A DNA stretch of 30,768 bases from JBOGIG01 sp050742455 (GCA_050742455.1 JBOGIG010000024.1:1-30768); one strand, 5' to 3'; counted from the stretch's first letter, positions 18,066-26,033 are shown. The notes: generated from the sequence alone by a model not told the origin. A program made the numbers and translations.

Positions 18066-19469
18066 ATGAAGTCACTGACCGAGGTATTCAAGGCCTATGA
18101 CGTACGCGGCCTGGTGCCCGAGCAGTTGGACGCGGCCATGTGCCGGGCAGTCGGGTCCTCATTCGCCCGCTTCGCCGCCGCCTCCCGCATGGTGGTGGCT
18201 CGGGACATGCGCCAGTCCGGGGTCGAGCTGAGTCGGGCCTTTATGGAGGGCGCCGCCGCCGAGGGCGCCCACGTCATCGATCTGGGCCTGGCCTCGACCG
18301 ACCTGTTGTACTTTGCCTCGGGCCACCTCGACGCCCCGGGCGCCATGTTTACCGCCTCGCACAATCCGGCCGCCTACAACGGGATCAAGATGTGCCGGGC
18401 CGGGGCCCTACCTGTCGGCGAGGACACCGGCCTGGATCGGATCCGGGCCGGGGCGCAGGCTCTGCTGGACCGCCCGGTCCCCGACGGGGAACGGGGACCA
18501 GACCCGGGCGGGATCGAGCCGATGGACCTGCTCGCTGCCTTCGCGACCCACGTGCGTTCCTTCGTGGATCCGACGGTGCTGAAGCCCCTTCGGGTGGTGG
18601 CCGACACCGCCAACGGGATGGGGGGACTGGTGGTCCCCGAGGTCTTTGCCGGACTGGGCTTTGACCTGGAGATCCTTTTCGGGGAGTTGGACGGCGCCTT
18701 CCCCAACCACCCGGCCGACCCAATCCAAGCTGAGAATCTCGTCGCCCTTCAAGACAGAGTGGCGTCTCGGGGCGCCGATGTCGGCTTGGCCTTCGACGGG
18801 GACGCCGATCGGGTCTTTCTGGTCGACGAGGAATCGGTCGGCCTGTCAGGCTCGGTGACCACGGCCATGGTGGCCAAGGCCGTGCTGGCCAAGAAGCCCG
18901 GCTCGTCGATCCTCTACAACCTGATCTGCTCGCGGGCCGTGCCCGAGGTCATCACCGAGAACGGGGGACTGCCGGTGCGCACTCGGGTCGGCCATTCCTT
19001 TATCAAACAGATCATGGCTGCCACCGGGGCAAGCTTCGGGGGAGAACACTCCGGGCACTACTACTTCGCCGACAACTACCGAGCTGACTCTGGCCTGATC
19101 GCCGCCCTCATCGTGTTGGAATTGATGAGCACCGATGGCCGGCCCCTGTCGGTCATCCGGCGCGAGTTCGACCGGTACTCCGATTCCGGTGAAATCAACA
19201 CCAAGGTTGACGATCCCCTCGCGGTCATAGAGGCCGTTGCCGGATATTTTGCCCAGGCCGCTCCGGGGGCCGACCAGGACCGCCTGGACGGTCTCACCGT
19301 CAACATGGGTGACTGGTGGTTCAACCTGCGTCCGTCCAACACCGAGCCTCTGTTGAGGTTGAATCTGGAGGCAGCTTCGCCGCCCGAGTGTGAGGATCAC
19401 GCCCACGAGGTCCTGGCTTTGATTACGAAATTCGGCGCCGGATCCTCCGGCGCAGGCTCCGGGAGGTAG
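18066..19469 (+). CDS. manB: Phosphomannomutase / phosphoglucomutase (ManB)
   Basis: A 467-residue alpha-D-phosphohexomutase that interconverts mannose-6-phosphate and mannose-1-phosphate for GDP-mannose synthesis. All four functional loops are present: the phosphoserine loop TASHNP (96-101, Ser98), the metal loop DGDADR (244-249), the sugar-selecting GGEHSGH (325-331) and the phosphate-binding RPSNTEP near the C-terminus. EHSGH in the sugar loop fits phosphomannomutase/phosphoglucomutase enzymes. The ATG at 18066 starts at the family N-terminus (SLTEVFKAYDVRG). It leads a compact operon: the Trm112-like gene starts 4 bp after its stop and the isomerase overlaps that gene. This order is conserved in Actinomycetota. 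Confidence 0.95.
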   Translation: MKSLTEVFKAYDVRGLVPEQLDAAMCRAVGSSFARFAAASRMVVARDMRQSGVELSRAFMEGAAAEGAHVIDLGLASTDLLYFASGHLDAPGAMFTASHNPAAYNGIKMCRAGALPVGEDTGLDRIRAGAQALLDRPVPDGERGPDPGGIEPMDLLAAFATHVRSFVDPTVLKPLRVVADTANGMGGLVVPEVFAGLGFDLEILFGELDGAFPNHPADPIQAENLVALQDRVASRGADVGLAFDGDADRVFLVDEESVGLSGSVTTAMVAKAVLAKKPGSSILYNLICSRAVPEVITENGGLPVRTRVGHSFIKQIMAATGASFGGEHSGHYYFADNYRADSGLIAALIVLELMSTDGRPLSVIRREFDRYSDSGEINTKVDDPLAVIEAVAGYFAQAAPGADQDRLDGLTVNMGDWWFNLRPSNTEPLLRLNLEAASPPECEDHAHEVLALITKFGAGSSGAGSGR

Positions 19470-19473
19470 CTGC

Positions 19474-19716
19474 ATGCCCTTAGACCCGATCCTGTTGGAG
19501 ATACTGGCCTGCCCTGAGGACAAGGGACCGCTCTATTACTTTCCTGACGAGGACTGCCTGTACAACCCCAGGCTGCGGCGGCGCTACTCCATCACTGACG
19601 ATATCCCGGTGATGTTGGTCGAAGAGGCCACCACGCTCGACGACGCCGGCCACGACCGCCTGATGGCCCGGGTGGAGAAAGAGGCTATGAAGCCGACGTT
19701 CGAGCTGGAGCAGTGA
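19474..19716 (+). CDS. Trm112-like protein (UPF0434 type)
   Basis: An 80-residue protein beginning PLDPILLEILACPEDKGPL, the Trm112/UPF0434 signature. In this bacterial subgroup one Cys of the usual CPxC zinc knuckle is replaced (CPED), so zinc binding is probably lost or altered. RRYSITDDIPVMLVEEA matches the second half of the fold. Eukaryotic Trm112 activates methyltransferases; the bacterial protein's role is uncertain. GGGAGG (19461-19466) lies 7 nt before the ATG and partly abuts the manB stop. Its TGA overlaps the GTG of the isomerase gene. The conserved position between manB and the isomerase suggests a function linked to sugar-phosphate metabolism, but that is only inference. Confidence 0.85.
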   Translation: MPLDPILLEILACPEDKGPLYYFPDEDCLYNPRLRRRYSITDDIPVMLVEEATTLDDAGHDRLMARVEKEAMKPTFELEQ

Positions 19717-20840
19717 GCGGGCTGGGACCGGCGGGAGCGGGAGAGCGCGGGCTGGGACCGGCGGGAGCGGGAGCGCTCGGGCTGGGACCGGCGGGAGCGG
19801 GAGCGCTCGGGTTGGACTCCTTCGGGATGTTCCAGGCCACGGCCGGACTACCCGAGCAGGTCGAAGCGGCGGCCCGGGCCGCGGCCGGGGTGGAGATCGA
19901 TGGCCTGCCACCCCGGGACAAGGTAGAGAACGTGGTGGTGTTGGGCATGGGGGGCAGTGGCATCGCCGGTGACGTGCTCCTGGCCGCGGCGGCGCCATTC
20001 ATGGCCGTGCCCGTGGTGGTCGTCAAGTCCTATCTGCCCCCCGCCTTCGTCGGACCGGGGTCGCTGGTGTTCGCCATCTCGTTTTCCGGTGACACCGAAG
20101 AGACGGTTGAAGCGCTTGGCGAAGCCGAGAATCAGGGCGCCGACGTGGTGGTGGTGGCCAGCGGCGGGGAGCTGGCACGCATGGCCGACGCCATCGGGGC
20201 TCCGGTCATCAACGTGCCCGACTCCATTCCCCAGCCCCGCGCCGCCCTTGGGGCGGTGGCCATCCCGCCCCTGATCGTCCTGGAGGCAGTGGGTCTGTTT
20301 CCCGGGGCGGGGCGATGGGTGGCGCTCGCCGTGGACCAGCTGAAGCGCAGACGGGACCAACTCGTCGGCGCCCACAGCCCGGCCCAGGCGATGGCCGCCC
20401 GCATCGGCCGCACCATCCCATTGATCTACGGATCCCACGCCGTGGGGGCGACAGCAGCCCAGCGCTGGAAGACACAGGTCAACGAGAACGCGAAGTGTCC
20501 GGCTTTTTGCGGGGTGTATCCCGAGCTGTGCCACAACGAGATTGCCGGGTGGGGGCAGCACGGGGACGCCACCCGCCAGTTGATGACCATTATCAACCTG
20601 CGCCACGACGCCGAGCATCCCCAGGTGTCGCGCCGGGTGGAATTTGTCGCCGAGGTCATGGGCGAAGTGGTGGCCGGAATCGAAGAGGTGAGGGCGCAAG
20701 GGGAAGGGGACCTGGCCCAGCTGTTCGATCTGGCCCTGTTCGGGGACTTCGTGTCGCTGTACATGGCCGACCAGGAGGGGATCGACCCCGGCCCCGTCCC
20801 GGTTCTGGGCGAGATCAAGGCCCGCTTGAGGCGAGGCTAG
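19713..20840 (+). CDS. Bifunctional phosphoglucose/phosphomannose isomerase (SIS domain)
   Basis: A 375-residue SIS-domain isomerase converting fructose-6-phosphate with glucose-6-phosphate and mannose-6-phosphate, feeding ManB upstream. The sugar-phosphate loops are VLGMGGSGIAGD (76-87) and SFSGDTEET (123-131); the PGI/PMI C-terminal signature NENAKCPAFCGVYPELCHNE carries the probable catalytic Glu/His region. The GTG at 19713 overlaps the previous TGA. Odd: residues 3-32 are three copies of a Gly/Ala-rich decapeptide (GLGPAGAGxx) placed before the normal start region LDSFGMF, apparently a recent in-frame expansion. A later start is not offered by a good codon, so the extension may be translated. 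The TAG stop forms part of a -10 candidate for the RNA that follows. Confidence 0.92.
   Translation: MSGLGPAGAGERGLGPAGAGALGLGPAGAGALGLDSFGMFQATAGLPEQVEAAARAAAGVEIDGLPPRDKVENVVVLGMGGSGIAGDVLLAAAAPFMAVPVVVVKSYLPPAFVGPGSLVFAISFSGDTEETVEALGEAENQGADVVVVASGGELARMADAIGAPVINVPDSIPQPRAALGAVAIPPLIVLEAVGLFPGAGRWVALAVDQLKRRRDQLVGAHSPAQAMAARIGRTIPLIYGSHAVGATAAQRWKTQVNENAKCPAFCGVYPELCHNEIAGWGQHGDATRQLMTIINLRHDAEHPQVSRRVEFVAEVMGEVVAGIEEVRAQGEGDLAQLFDLALFGDFVSLYMADQEGIDPGPVPVLGEIKARLRRG
19719..19808 (+). repeat. 30-bp tandem repeat, three copies, in the isomerase N-terminus
   Basis: Units at 19719-19748, 19749-19778 and 19779-19808 all begin GGGCTGGGACCGGCGGGAGC and differ only in the last few bases. Each encodes one GLGPAGAG decapeptide. 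Confidence 0.9.
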
Positions 20841-20843
20841 GCT
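20838..20843 (+). promoter_or_regulatory. Candidate -10 element for the structured RNA
   Basis: TAGGCT fits TAnnnT and includes the stop codon of the isomerase gene (20838-20840). It ends 5 nt before the first base of the closing helix of the RNA (20849), where transcription would be expected to begin. Confidence 0.4.
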
Positions 20844-20848
20844 AGGGC

Positions 20849-21109
20849 GTGGTGACGCACAGGTCTGTGGTTGAAAGTCGATGCCAGCCGTAGGCGAAAC
20901 GACCCACGTAAGGCAACCTTTGGTTGCCGAGCATGGTGCGGTTTAGAGGTAAGACCTGCCCATCGACACTTCGGCGAGCGAGGTCCGATGGCGAAGGGGA
21001 AAGTGGTCCGTAGGGACTGCGCAGGACCATCTGGTCGCCGCAGTCCGGGCCAACGACCTCTCGGCAGGCGAGTGTGGGGTAAAAGACCAGGTCAGCTGGG
21101 CGTCACCAC
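20849..21109 (+). ncRNA. Structured noncoding RNA of about 260 nt, raiA-motif-like by context
   Basis: No protein gene fits here, but the stretch is full of complementary segments. GTGGTGACGC (20849-20858) pairs perfectly with 21100-21109 and closes the whole region. Inside are a hairpin GGCAACC-TTT-GGTTGCC (20912-20928), CAGGTCT (20860-20866) with 20952-20958, GTCGATG (20877-20883) with 20961-20967 (crossing the previous helix, a pseudoknot), and a nested arm: ACACT 20966-20970 with 21071-21075, GAGGTC 20980-20985 with 21055-21060, GGACTGCG 21014-21021 with 21039-21046. It has neither the RNase P core (GAGGAAAGTCC, ACAGAA) nor tmRNA features. The raiA motif is a pseudoknotted RNA of about 200 nt found next to hpf/raiA, which in Actinomycetota lies just before secA. 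Position and shape agree, but no hpf gene is here. The family assignment is inference; a structured RNA is well supported. Confidence 0.65.
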
Positions 21110-21140
21110 TATTCATTGGAATCCCGAGTGGCGGCCCGGG

Positions 21141-21190
21141 TCGAGTGAATCGAGCAAGAGCCGAGTGAAGCGAGCGAGAGCCGAGTGAAC
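21141..21190 (+). repeat. 20-bp tandem repeat, two and a half copies
   Basis: Units TCGAGTGAATCGAGCAAGAG (21141-21160) and CCGAGTGAAGCGAGCGAGAG (21161-21180) are followed by CCGAGTGAAC (21181-21190). The partial third copy contains the GTG start codon of the response regulator, and the second supplies the GAGAG that could act as its ribosome-binding site. Confidence 0.8.
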
Positions 21191-21907
21191 AGCGATACCG
21201 ACGTCCAGGCCGTGCGGGTTCTCATCGCCGATGATCAGCCCTTGTTTCGGCGTGGCCTGTATGTGGTGCTCGGCACCGAGGCCGACATCGAGGTGGTGGG
21301 TGAGGCCGAGGATGGCAACGAGGCCATCGCCAAGACCGAGGAGCTGGCCCCCGACGTGGTGCTGATGGACGTGCGGATGCCCAAGGTGAGCGGGATCGAG
21401 GCCACCCGGCGCATCCGGGCCACCTCGCCGGCAACCCGGGTCCTGATGCTCACGGTCAGCGACGATGAGGATGACCTGTTCGAGGCGGTCAAGGCCGGGG
21501 CCAGCGGCTACCTGCTCAAGGAGATATCGGTCGAGGAGGTGGCCGCCGCCATCAGAGCGGTGACTCAGGGCCAGAGCCTGATCTCGCCGTCAATGGCGGC
21601 CAAGCTGCTCGGTGAGTTCTCGGCCATGGCCGAAAGGGAGCAGGTCGACCGGACCCAGGTTCCCCTTCCCTCCCTGACCGCGCGAGAGCTCGACGTTCTG
21701 CGCCTGGTGGCCCGGGGCATGGCCAATCGCGAAATAGCCGGAGATCTATTCATCGCCGAGAACACGGTGAAGAACCACGTCCGTAACATTTTGGAGAAGC
21801 TCCAACTGCACAACCGGATGCAGGCCGCGGTTTACGCCCTCAACCTCAATATTCTCGACCCCGATGAGCCGGGCGGCGCCCCCGGTCCCCGGGCCCAAGC
21901 CGATTGA
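21185..21907 (+). CDS. LuxR/NarL-family response regulator, orphan
   Basis: A 240-residue two-domain regulator. The receiver domain (about 10-125) has the acidic pocket ADDQ (15-18), the phospho-acceptor Asp62 in LMDVRMPKVSG, and a conserved Lys in LLKEIS. The C-terminal DNA-binding domain has LTARELDVLRLVARG, then the recognition region NREIAGDLFIAENTVKNHV and the KLQLHNRMQAAVYA end. No histidine kinase lies in the window, so it is an orphan here. The GTG at 21185 lies inside a repeat unit; GTG 21212, just before VLIADDQ, is the alternative. It stands between the structured RNA and secA, where hpf is often found in Actinomycetota. It may regulate secA or the RNA, but nothing in the sequence shows its target. 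Confidence 0.92.
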   Translation: MNSDTDVQAVRVLIADDQPLFRRGLYVVLGTEADIEVVGEAEDGNEAIAKTEELAPDVVLMDVRMPKVSGIEATRRIRATSPATRVLMLTVSDDEDDLFEAVKAGASGYLLKEISVEEVAAAIRAVTQGQSLISPSMAAKLLGEFSAMAEREQVDRTQVPLPSLTARELDVLRLVARGMANREIAGDLFIAENTVKNHVRNILEKLQLHNRMQAAVYALNLNILDPDEPGGAPGPRAQAD

Positions 21908-21935
21908 GGGCACGAGTTCGGCTCGGACCCACCGG

Positions 21936-21941
21936 TAGACT
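21936..21941 (+). promoter_or_regulatory. Candidate -10 element of secA
   Basis: TAGACT fits TAnnnT and ends 9 nt before the secA ATG. There is no Shine-Dalgarno sequence in the gap, so a leaderless or near-leaderless transcript is likely. Confidence 0.45.
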
Positions 21942-21950
21942 GGGACGACA

Positions 21951-24749
21951 ATGACCGTTTTCAACCGGATCCTGCGGGCGGGCGAAGGCAAGAAGGTTCG
22001 TCGACTGGAGGAGATCGTCCCCCTCATAAACGAGCTGGAGCCCGAGCACGAGGCCCTCAGCGACGAGGCCCTAGCCCACCGAACCGTCGAATTCCGGGAG
22101 CGTCTTGGGGCAGGCGAGGACCTCGACGACTTGTTGGTGGAAGCTTTCGCCGTGGTGAGGGAGGCGGCTAGGCGGGTCATAGGCCAGCGCCACTACGACG
22201 TGCAGCTGATGGGGGGAATGGCCCTTCATTTTGGCTGGATCGCCGAGATGCGCACAGGGGAGGGCAAGACGCTGGTGTCCACCCTGCCCGTCTATCTGAA
22301 CGGCCTGGGCGGCCAGGGCGTGCACGTGGTCACCGTCAACGACTACCTGGCCCAGCGCGACGCCGAGTGGATGGGCCAGGTCCACCGAGCCCTGGGCCTC
22401 AGTGTGGGACTGGTCGTTCCTGCCATCGAGGATCCGGTGGACCGCCGGGCCGCCTACGCCGCTGATGTCACCTACGGCACCAACACCGAGTTCGGATTCG
22501 ACTACCTGCGCGACAACATGGCCCGCTCGCACGATGCCATGGTCCAGCGGGGTCACTCCTTTGCCATCGTCGACGAGGTCGACTCCATCCTCATTGACGA
22601 AGCTCGTACCCCGCTCATCATTTCCGGACCGGCGGCCGAGTCGGCCAAGCTCTACTACCAGTTCGCATCGGTGGTGCGGGGATTGCAACGGGACACCGAT
22701 TATGAGATCGACGAGGAAAAGCGCACCGTGGTGCCCACCGAGTCGGGTATCGAGAAGGTGGAACGCCAGCTCGGGGTGGACAATCTCTATGACCTGGTGA
22801 GCGTCAACTACGTCCACCAGCTGGGCCAGGCCCTGCGAGCCAAGGAGCTGTACCGGCGGGACAAGGACTACATCGTGTCCGACGGCGAGGTGCGCATAGT
22901 CGACGAGTTCACCGGGCGGGTTCTGGAGGGACGGCGGTGGTCGGACGGTCTTCACCAGGCCGTCGAGGCCAAGGAGCGGGTCAGCATCAAAGAGGAGAAC
23001 CACACCTGGGCCACGGTCACCTTGCAGAACTACTTCCGCCTCTACGACAAGCTTGCCGGCATGACCGGTACTGCCGAGACCGAGGCGGCCGAGTTCGCCG
23101 GCACCTACGAACTGTCCGTCGTTCCCATACCGACCAACAAGCCCATGGTCCGTGCCGACAATGCCGACCTCATCTTCAAATCGGAGCTGGCCAAGTTCGA
23201 GGCCATCATCGAGGATCTGGTCGAGCGCCACGACAAGGGCCAGCCCGTGCTGGTGGGCACGGCGTCGGTGGAGAAGTCCGAGGTGCTCTCCTTGATGCTC
23301 GATCGCCGGGGCATTCCCCATTCGGTCCTCAATGCCAAGCAGCACACCCGGGAGGCCCACGTGGTGGCCCAGGCCGGGCGCCCCGGCGCGATCACCGTGG
23401 CTACCAACATGGCCGGTCGAGGGGTGGACATCCTGCTCGGGGGCAATCCCGAGCTGCTCGCCGAGGCCGAGGTCCACGCCGAGGGAATCGACCTCGACAC
23501 ACCCGAGGGCATCGAACGAAGGGACCAGTTGTCGGCCAGGTTCGAGACCCAATGCCAGGCCGACGGAGCCAAGGTGCGCGAGGCCGGAGGCCTGTACGTG
23601 CTCGGTAGCGAGCGCCACGAGTCCAGGCGGATCGACAACCAGCTCCGAGGCCGTGCCGGGCGCCAGGGCGATCAGGGCGAGAGCCGCTTCTTCTTGTCCC
23701 TGGAGGACGAGTTGATGCGCCTGTTCGCCACCGGCGCGATGAACTGGGTGATGGGCCGGGCCCTCCCCGATGACGTTCCAATCGAGGCCAAGATGGTGAC
23801 CAAGGCCATAGAGCGGGCCCAGAACACGGTGGAGGCCCGAAACGCCGAGATCCGCAAGGACGTGCTCAAGTACGACGAGGTAATGGACCACCAGCGCAAG
23901 GTGATCTATGCCCTGCGCATGAAGGTTCTGGGCGATGAGGACCTAAAGGTTCAAACCGTGGATCTGCTGGAGGCAGCACTGGCCTCGGCCGTGCAGCGGT
24001 GCTGTCCCACCGATTACCCAGAGGAGTGGGACCTCGATGCCCTGGTGGCCGAGGTGGGCCAGTACTACCCGACAAGGTTCAGCGTGGAGGACCTGACCGA
24101 GGCCACCGTTACCGATTTGATCCTGGAGTCGCTGCTGGCCGAGGCCACCGAGTACTACGACCGGCGCGAGGAGGAGATGCCTGGGGGGACCGAGACTGCC
24201 CGCCAGCTCGAACGGGAGATCATGCTGCAGATCATCGACCAGCGCTGGCGGGAGCACCTGGCCGAGATGGATTACCTGCGGGAGGGGATCAACCTGCGGG
24301 CCATGGGTCAACAAGATCCCCTGGTGGCCTGGCAAAAGGACGGCTTCGAGATGTTCGGCCAGCTCATGGAGGCCATAGACGAGGACTACCTGCGTTATGT
24401 CCTGCACGTGGAGGTCACGGCCCAGGCCCTGCCCGAACCCGACTTGTCGGCCGCCAATTTTCTGGCTGCCGACGATCCGGTCCAACCCAGTCCGACCAGC
24501 CTCGGCGCCGGGTCCCCTCCCTCCGGCTCGGGTGCAGCCCCTCTGGGGGTCCTCGGTCGGGGTGGGGCCAACGAGCTGGATGCGGCGGGTACCAACGGCG
24601 CCGGTCGGGTGGGAGACGACGGTGGTCCAGCCGTTGATTTCGGTCCAACCCAGTCTCCGGTGCAGCGCTCCGACCGGGACAAGCTCGGGCGCAATGAGCC
24701 GTGCTGGTGCGGCAGCCACAAGAAGTTCAAGCTCTGTCACGGACGCTGA
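21951..24749 (+). CDS. secA: Preprotein translocase ATPase SecA
   Basis: A 932-residue SecA motor that drives preproteins through SecYEG. Walker A MRTGEGKT is at 100-107, followed by TVNDYLAQRDAEWMG. The Walker B/DEAD box is VDEVDSILIDEARTPLIISG (207-226). The second nucleotide-binding fold contains VGTASVEKSE, NMAGRGVDI and RGRAGRQGDQGESRF. After a low-complexity Gly/Ala/Pro linker, the last 15 residues form the zinc finger (Cys918, Cys920, Cys929, His930) that binds SecB or ribosomes in other bacteria. The sequence looks like the housekeeping SecA1 type. The ATG at 21951 matches the family start. prfB begins 12 bp downstream, its GAGG ribosome-binding site overlapping the secA stop. Confidence 0.98.
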   Translation: MTVFNRILRAGEGKKVRRLEEIVPLINELEPEHEALSDEALAHRTVEFRERLGAGEDLDDLLVEAFAVVREAARRVIGQRHYDVQLMGGMALHFGWIAEMRTGEGKTLVSTLPVYLNGLGGQGVHVVTVNDYLAQRDAEWMGQVHRALGLSVGLVVPAIEDPVDRRAAYAADVTYGTNTEFGFDYLRDNMARSHDAMVQRGHSFAIVDEVDSILIDEARTPLIISGPAAESAKLYYQFASVVRGLQRDTDYEIDEEKRTVVPTESGIEKVERQLGVDNLYDLVSVNYVHQLGQALRAKELYRRDKDYIVSDGEVRIVDEFTGRVLEGRRWSDGLHQAVEAKERVSIKEENHTWATVTLQNYFRLYDKLAGMTGTAETEAAEFAGTYELSVVPIPTNKPMVRADNADLIFKSELAKFEAIIEDLVERHDKGQPVLVGTASVEKSEVLSLMLDRRGIPHSVLNAKQHTREAHVVAQAGRPGAITVATNMAGRGVDILLGGNPELLAEAEVHAEGIDLDTPEGIERRDQLSARFETQCQADGAKVREAGGLYVLGSERHESRRIDNQLRGRAGRQGDQGESRFFLSLEDELMRLFATGAMNWVMGRALPDDVPIEAKMVTKAIERAQNTVEARNAEIRKDVLKYDEVMDHQRKVIYALRMKVLGDEDLKVQTVDLLEAALASAVQRCCPTDYPEEWDLDALVAEVGQYYPTRFSVEDLTEATVTDLILESLLAEATEYYDRREEEMPGGTETARQLEREIMLQIIDQRWREHLAEMDYLREGINLRAMGQQDPLVAWQKDGFEMFGQLMEAIDEDYLRYVLHVEVTAQALPEPDLSAANFLAADDPVQPSPTSLGAGSPPSGSGAAPLGVLGRGGANELDAAGTNGAGRVGDDGGPAVDFGPTQSPVQRSDRDKLGRNEPCWCGSHKKFKLCHGR

Positions 24750-24761
24750 GGCCACCGCGAC

Positions 24762-25880
24762 ATGGCTGAGCTGGACGACGAATTGTCGGCGCTGCGCAAG
24801 CGGCTGGCCGAGGCGGGCGAGTACCTGGACCTGAAGGGTCAGAGATTGCGCCGATCCGAGTTGGAGAACGAGATCCAGCGCCCTGACCTGTGGGACGATC
24901 CCGACGCCGCCCGGGCTGTAACCACGGCGTTTGGTCGGGCCAATGATGACGTAACCCTGCTGGACGGTTTGGCCTCGCGGATCTCCGATGCCGAGGTCCT
25001 GGCCGAGATGGCGGCTGAGGAACCCGACCCGGCCCAGGTGTCCGATGCCCTGGCCGAACTGTCCGCGGTGATGGCCGGCATTGGCGCCGAGTTGGATGCC
25101 CTGGAGCTGAGGTCTTTATTCTCCGGCGAGCACGACGAACGCGACGCCGTGGCCGAGGTCCACGCCGGGGCTGGCGGCACCGATGCCCAGGACTGGGCCG
25201 AGATGATGCTCCGCATGTACCAGCGCTGGGCCGAGCGCCGGGGATTCGAGGTGGAACTGGATGAGGTCTCCCCCGGCCAGGAAGCGGGGATCCTGTCGGC
25301 CACATTCATAGTCCGGGGCCGTTTCGCCTACGGGTTGCTGGCCGCCGATCGAGGAGTGCACCGGCTGGTGCGGATCTCGCCCTTTGACGCCCAACGGCGG
25401 CGCCAGACGAGCTTCGCCTCCCTGGACGTGACACCGTTCCTCGACGACGTCTCGGGCGAGGTCGACATCGACGAAAAAGATCTGCGCATCGACACGTACC
25501 GTTCCTCGGGGGCGGGCGGTCAGCATGTCAACGTTACCGACTCGGCCGTGCGCATCACACACCAGCCCAGCGGAATAGTGGTGTCGTGTCAGAATGAGCG
25601 CTCCCAGCACCAGAACAAGGCCCGAGCCATGCAGATCCTCGGAGCCAAGCTGGCCGAAAGGCAACGGGAAGCTCGGCGGGCACAGCTCGATGCCATTTCG
25701 GGCCCACAGTCCGACAATGCCTGGGGGAACCAGATTCGTTCCTATGTTCAGGCGCCCTATCAGCTGGTGAAGGACCTGCGCACCCAGATCGAGACCGGGA
25801 ACGTGGACGCCGTCTTAGATGGCGACCTGGACGCCTTCATGGAGGCCTTTTTGCGCTGGAACCGGGCCCGCCAGGCCTGA
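24762..25880 (+). CDS. prfB: Peptide chain release factor 2
   Basis: A 372-residue class I release factor for UGA and UAA. The stop-codon-reading tripeptide SPF is at 206-208 and the peptidyl-hydrolysis motif GGQ at 252-254 (SSGAGGQHVN). The N-terminal helical domain and the C-terminal DLRTQIETGNVDAVLDGD end are complete. The gene reads straight through from ATG 24762; the in-frame UGA frameshift site used by E. coli prfB is absent, as expected for Actinomycetota. GAGG at 24749-24752 serves as ribosome-binding site. A strong hairpin follows the stop. The secA-prfB-ftsE-ftsX order is conserved in this phylum. Confidence 0.97.
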   Translation: MAELDDELSALRKRLAEAGEYLDLKGQRLRRSELENEIQRPDLWDDPDAARAVTTAFGRANDDVTLLDGLASRISDAEVLAEMAAEEPDPAQVSDALAELSAVMAGIGAELDALELRSLFSGEHDERDAVAEVHAGAGGTDAQDWAEMMLRMYQRWAERRGFEVELDEVSPGQEAGILSATFIVRGRFAYGLLAADRGVHRLVRISPFDAQRRRQTSFASLDVTPFLDDVSGEVDIDEKDLRIDTYRSSGAGGQHVNVTDSAVRITHQPSGIVVSCQNERSQHQNKARAMQILGAKLAERQREARRAQLDAISGPQSDNAWGNQIRSYVQAPYQLVKDLRTQIETGNVDAVLDGDLDAFMEAFLRWNRARQA

Positions 25881-25886
25881 TCCGCC

Positions 25887-25914
25887 ATGGCGCCCCGCCC
25901 AGGCGGGGCGCCAT
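25887..25914 (+). terminator. Strong GC-rich hairpin after prfB
   Basis: ATGGCGCCCCGCC (25887-25899) is perfectly complementary to GGCGGGGCGCCAT (25902-25914), leaving a minimal loop. It sits 6 bp after the prfB stop. There is no T-tract, so it would be a hairpin terminator of the actinobacterial type, or an RNA-stabilising stem. Confidence 0.7.
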
Positions 25915-25984
25915 CAAACGCCTGCTTCGGGCCGCGGCCAGCGCTGGAGCATTCGACAGCCCGGGGCGGGAGGTCGAGGGCTGT

Positions 25985-25990
25985 TAGAGT
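25985..25990 (+). promoter_or_regulatory. Candidate -10 element upstream of ftsE
   Basis: TAGAGT fits TAnnnT and lies 43 nt before the ftsE ATG, downstream of the prfB hairpin. It would give a short leader of about 36 nt. Confidence 0.35.
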
Positions 25991-26033
25991 ATGGCCCAGG
26001 CGTATTGTGTCCTGCGCCGGAGCCTCCCTACCG

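Noticed and set aside
20849..21109. RNase P RNA, tmRNA or 6S RNA as identity of the structured RNA
   Set aside because: The RNase P core sequences and the tmRNA tRNA-like ends are not present, and no single long 6S-like hairpin fits.
21141..21190. CRISPR-like repeat
   Set aside because: The 20-bp units are directly adjacent with no spacers and only two and a half copies; it is a simple tandem repeat.
22071..23891. 606-codon minus-strand open frame over secA
   Set aside because: Antisense shadow of secA; no domains, and the plus strand codes for every SecA motif.
24762..24900. Programmed frameshift in prfB
   Set aside because: The frame is open from the ATG; there is no early in-frame TGA with a slippery sequence.
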